Shown piece by piece: positions 5,132-7,274 of a stretch of 7,274 bases of DNA (positions are counted from its first letter, which is position 1; every line of letters begins with the position of its first letter). The stretch covers positions 1 through 7,274 of the forward strand of contig DAOWNJ010000050.1 of the NCBI GenBank assembly GCA_030642645.1, in the 5' to 3' direction. Below the pieces are notes generated by a model. That model was not told the origin of the DNA and did not search any database. It was given only the letters and a program-made list of their open reading frames with translations. Both the position numbers and the translations under genes were made by a program. The DNA is from Dehalococcoidia bacterium. GTDB lineage: Bacteria > Chloroflexota > Dehalococcoidia > E44-bin15 > DAOWNJ01.

Positions 5132-5158
5132 ATTATAAGTCTTTTTTTGCTTTGTCAA
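5132..5158 (-). promoter_or_regulatory. Putative promoter of the redox operon, with a PerR-like half-site
   Basis: On the minus strand TTGACA (5158-5153), overlapping the DUF58 stop codon, is followed by an A-rich spacer and TATAAT (5137-5132, 15-bp spacer) or TAATAT (two bases further, 17-bp spacer). TTATAAT at 5138-5132 also equals the left half of the PerR consensus box; the right half is not there and the Fur remnant begins six bases later, possibly because a deletion removed it. If active it would drive the remnants and the intact superoxide reductase, peroxiredoxin and ferritin-like genes. Confidence 0.5.
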
Positions 5159-6738
5159 GAGGAAAATAGGGAGATTTTCGATGGTTGATGTAGCCTGTCC
5201 GTGATCGGCACCGTGATCACATTGTATCCCCTCTCTGCTAACCTCTCTATTGTCATCGATAGGGCATCTATATCATGGTTCAGGGGCGATACCAGGGTTA
5301 TCGTCGCCGGCGGGGGGACATGCTCGATTGTCCCCATGAGCGCCCTCGCCAGGGGATGAACCTTTGCCGCATTCTCAAGCGTTATATACTCCATCCTGAG
5401 GATCTCGTAAAGCCTTCGTGAGGGGTTGGTGTGTGCATCCTCAAGCTGACCCATGGCTCTTCTCAGCCTCTTTACCTCCGGCGGCTGGAGGAACCTCTCC
5501 ACGGCTTCAACCAATACCATGTTTTCCGCCAGCTCGAGTGCCTTTTTAACTGTCTCCCTGGGGTTTAATATCCTGGTCGAAGCCAGTACCTTCTCTTGAT
5601 CATAGGCAGCAAGCGCTGCCGGGATAGCATCCCTCGCCAGGGTGAGGGCAGAGGTTATGAGGCTATACACCACCAGGTCAGCCTCCTCGGTGTCCCTTGC
5701 CGTTAGGTTAACGAGCAATATCGCCGCCTGTCCCTGAGCCTCAGCATATTCCTTCACCACAAGCTCTCGGAGCTTTACAGTATGCTTCCAGTCGATGTCC
5801 TTCAGCCTGTCGCCTGGCTGGTATGCTCGACTATTGTGGTATTCCACACCTCTCCCCACCCCTTTTGGTGCCGCTTGAGGGGGGAGGGTTACTGCTGTTG
5901 TCGCCGCCCCCGGCGCTGTCTGCTCCAGGTATTTCTTTGCCAGCCATTCAGCATACCTGGCTCTGGGGATAACGTATAGTTTGAGAGGCCCAAGTTCCTG
6001 CCCCACCTCGATAAGCCCCCATTGGTCGAGGATCGAGGCCTTAAAGGGGAGCTTCGATGGGCCTGAAAGCAGGGGGGAGATTGTCAAGCTTACCCTCACC
6101 TCCCCCCTTATGGTCAATACATCGGGGTCGAGGCGGGCCCAGGGATAAGGGGTGCTTAAGGAGAGACCAAGCGGCATCCTGGCCTTACTTTTTATATCTG
6201 CCTCCCTCTCAGCCGTTTCCCCGGCTATGACCCTGACGCTTATCTCAGATACCTCAAGGGGCTCTCTGCCGATTGCAACCATGATATAGCTGACCAATCC
6301 AATGAGATAGCACATTATGATTGCGCTTGCGATGGCCAATGTCGCGTTCCAGGCGATGATGGAGATAGCGAGCATCGCCAGGATGGCCCCGGCAAGGGCC
6401 TTGGTCGTCGTGGTGGCCCTTGTTCCTTCGGAGAAGCGGTGCGCCTGAGCGGGGGCCTGCTCCCTCAGTGCGCTATCCAGAAGGGGCAGTGCCGGGAGCA
6501 AGAAGAGCGCCGAGGCTACCGTTTCGACCAGTGGCTCCAGCATGAGTGGGAGGAGGAAGAGTATGGCAAGGGTCAGGCTCAGGTTCACCCCGGCCCTCGG
6601 TGGCCTCAAGATGGAGTATAGCCCCAGGAGAAGAAGGGCCATGGCTACCCAGGAGTAGAACGGCGGCGAGAGCACCGCTGCCGCCACAAGGGCAGTCACC
6701 AGGTATATCCTTGAGATCGTCCTTATTATGGTTGGCAT
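5155..6738 (-). CDS. DUF58-domain membrane protein
   Basis: The 527-residue protein has an N-terminal membrane part with about four to five hydrophobic segments (roughly 11-43, 51-67, 72-90, 113-130, 132-156), an extracytoplasmic-looking beta-rich region (about 160-260) and a DUF58 core. The signature GRGVEYHNSRAYQPGD then IDWKHTVKLRELVVKEY lies at 296-331, with a VWA-like fold expected after it (LLVNLTARD at about 341-349). DUF58 proteins accompany MoxR ATPases and often a transglutaminase-like protein; they are thought to present or assemble a cell-envelope complex, though the biochemical role is open. The ATG overlaps the stop of the MoxR gene as TAATG, implying coupling; no strong Shine-Dalgarno is seen. 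The sequence is visibly richer in G+C than the left end of the window. Confidence 0.88.
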   Translation of the reverse strand: MPTIIRTISRIYLVTALVAAAVLSPPFYSWVAMALLLLGLYSILRPPRAGVNLSLTLAILFLLPLMLEPLVETVASALFLLPALPLLDSALREQAPAQAHRFSEGTRATTTTKALAGAILAMLAISIIAWNATLAIASAIIMCYLIGLVSYIMVAIGREPLEVSEISVRVIAGETAEREADIKSKARMPLGLSLSTPYPWARLDPDVLTIRGEVRVSLTISPLLSGPSKLPFKASILDQWGLIEVGQELGPLKLYVIPRARYAEWLAKKYLEQTAPGAATTAVTLPPQAAPKGVGRGVEYHNSRAYQPGDRLKDIDWKHTVKLRELVVKEYAEAQGQAAILLVNLTARDTEEADLVVYSLITSALTLARDAIPAALAAYDQEKVLASTRILNPRETVKKALELAENMVLVEAVERFLQPPEVKRLRRAMGQLEDAHTNPSRRLYEILRMEYITLENAAKVHPLARALMGTIEHVPPPATITLVSPLNHDIDALSMTIERLAERGYNVITVPITDRLHQPSKISLFSS

Positions 6739-7274
6739 TAAATTGTCTTGGGCACGGGGACCTCTTCTATGGCCTTGTTGATGAGAATCTCAGGGGTTAC
6801 ATCCTCCATCTCGGCCTCCGGCCTCAGTCTCATGCGGTGGGCAAGAGCCGGCTCAGCCAGCCTCTTGACATCGTCGGGGAGAACAAAATCCCTCTCCTCA
6901 AGATATGCCGCAGCCCTCGACCCCTTATACAGGGCTATGCTCGCCCTGGGGCTTGGCCCCCAAAGCACATCCTGGTGGTAGCGAAGCCTTCCCACCAGGG
7001 AGACGATGTAGTCCCTCACCTTCTCCGAGACATGGACACCCATGACCTCCCCTTGAAGCCTTAATAGCTCATCAGGGGCTGTTACCGCCTCTACATCGGG
7101 CCTCTCGAGGTAATCTATCTTCTCAATGACCTCCCTCTCCTCTTCCTCGCTGGGATAGGCGCTTAACGCCCGGAACATGAAGCGGTCAACCTGGACCTCG
7201 GTCAGGGGGTATGTCCCCTCAGCCCCATATGGAAGCTGGCTTGCGATTACCATAAATGGCCTGGGAAGGGGATG
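6738..7274 (-). CDS. MoxR-family AAA+ ATPase, C-terminal part (runs off window)
   Basis: The last 178 residues of a MoxR ATPase are present; the Walker motifs lie beyond the edge. The fragment opens HPLPRPFMVIASQLPYG, then GTYPLTEVQVDRF, matching the MoxR pattern PFMVIATQNPIE.EGTYPLPEAQLDRF with its arginine finger DR, and later GPSPRA (sensor 2, fragment residues 106-111) and a LPDDV...HRMRL lid. The position normally occupied by sensor-1 Asn (ATQNP) is Leu here (ASQLP). The frame is open through the window end, so the internal Met at 7253 is not the start. Coupled to the DUF58 gene by a one-base overlap, it should act as the ATPase of that module. Confidence 0.9.
   Translation of the reverse strand, partial: HPLPRPFMVIASQLPYGAEGTYPLTEVQVDRFMFRALSAYPSEEEEREVIEKIDYLERPDVEAVTAPDELLRLQGEVMGVHVSEKVRDYIVSLVGRLRYHQDVLWGPSPRASIALYKGSRAAAYLEERDFVLPDDVKRLAEPALAHRMRLRPEAEMEDVTPEILINKAIEEVPVPKTI

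Noticed and set aside
6546..7064. A 172-codon plus-strand frame
   Set aside because: Antisense to MoxR and DUF58, with composition reflecting the opposite strand.
1..7274. CRISPR array, retron or defence island
   Set aside because: No evenly spaced repeats with unique spacers, no reverse transcriptase, nuclease or toxin motif in any frame.

Overview
All genes I can support lie on the minus strand, so transcription runs from high to low coordinates. Superoxide reductase, a rubredoxin domain, a thiol peroxidase, a diiron ferritin-like protein and flavodiiron-protein remnants point to an anaerobe coping with transient oxygen. Strong AGGAGG-type Shine-Dalgarno sites and a TTGACA/TATAAT-like promoter favour a bacterium. 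An anaerobic Chloroflexota (Dehalococcoidia-like) source is my guess, but no marker gene here proves it and an archaeal relative is not excluded.

Right end (7274-5155): the C-terminal part of a MoxR-family AAA+ ATPase, cut by the window edge, overlaps by one base (TAATG) a 527-aa membrane protein with a DUF58 domain. This is the classic MoxR/DUF58 pair.

Middle (5160-2128): an oxygen-defence operon, partly ruined. Just after the DUF58 stop there is a promoter-like sequence, then about 770 bp of fused fragments in the usual operon order: a Fur/PerR-type regulator lacking both ends, a piece of the flavin-reductase domain of high-molecular-weight rubredoxin (Hrb), the Hrb tail with an intact rubredoxin domain, and an N-proximal piece of a flavodiiron protein (FprA). 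Three intact genes with good ribosome sites follow: class II superoxide reductase (superoxide to peroxide), a Prx6-type peroxiredoxin (peroxide removal) and a tandem ferritin-like diiron protein. A possible 42-aa ORF lies between the last two. Below them is a 28-codon remnant of a phytoene-desaturase-like FAD oxidoreductase.

Left-centre (about 2127-1289): roughly 840 bp with no convincing gene. It holds a compact nest of inverted and direct repeats (1528-1637), a cluster of GTTGCGCAAC palindromes (1842-1929) and a possible unidentified decayed reading frame.

Left end (1288-1): a second, different MoxR-type ATPase with a near-perfect extended Shine-Dalgarno, followed two bases later by a VWA/CoxE-like protein cut by the window edge. 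Two separate MoxR modules therefore flank the redox cluster. The most notable content is the fossilised fur-hrb-fprA section beside a still intact SOR-Prx-ferritin section; I see no clear case for a wholly new system.
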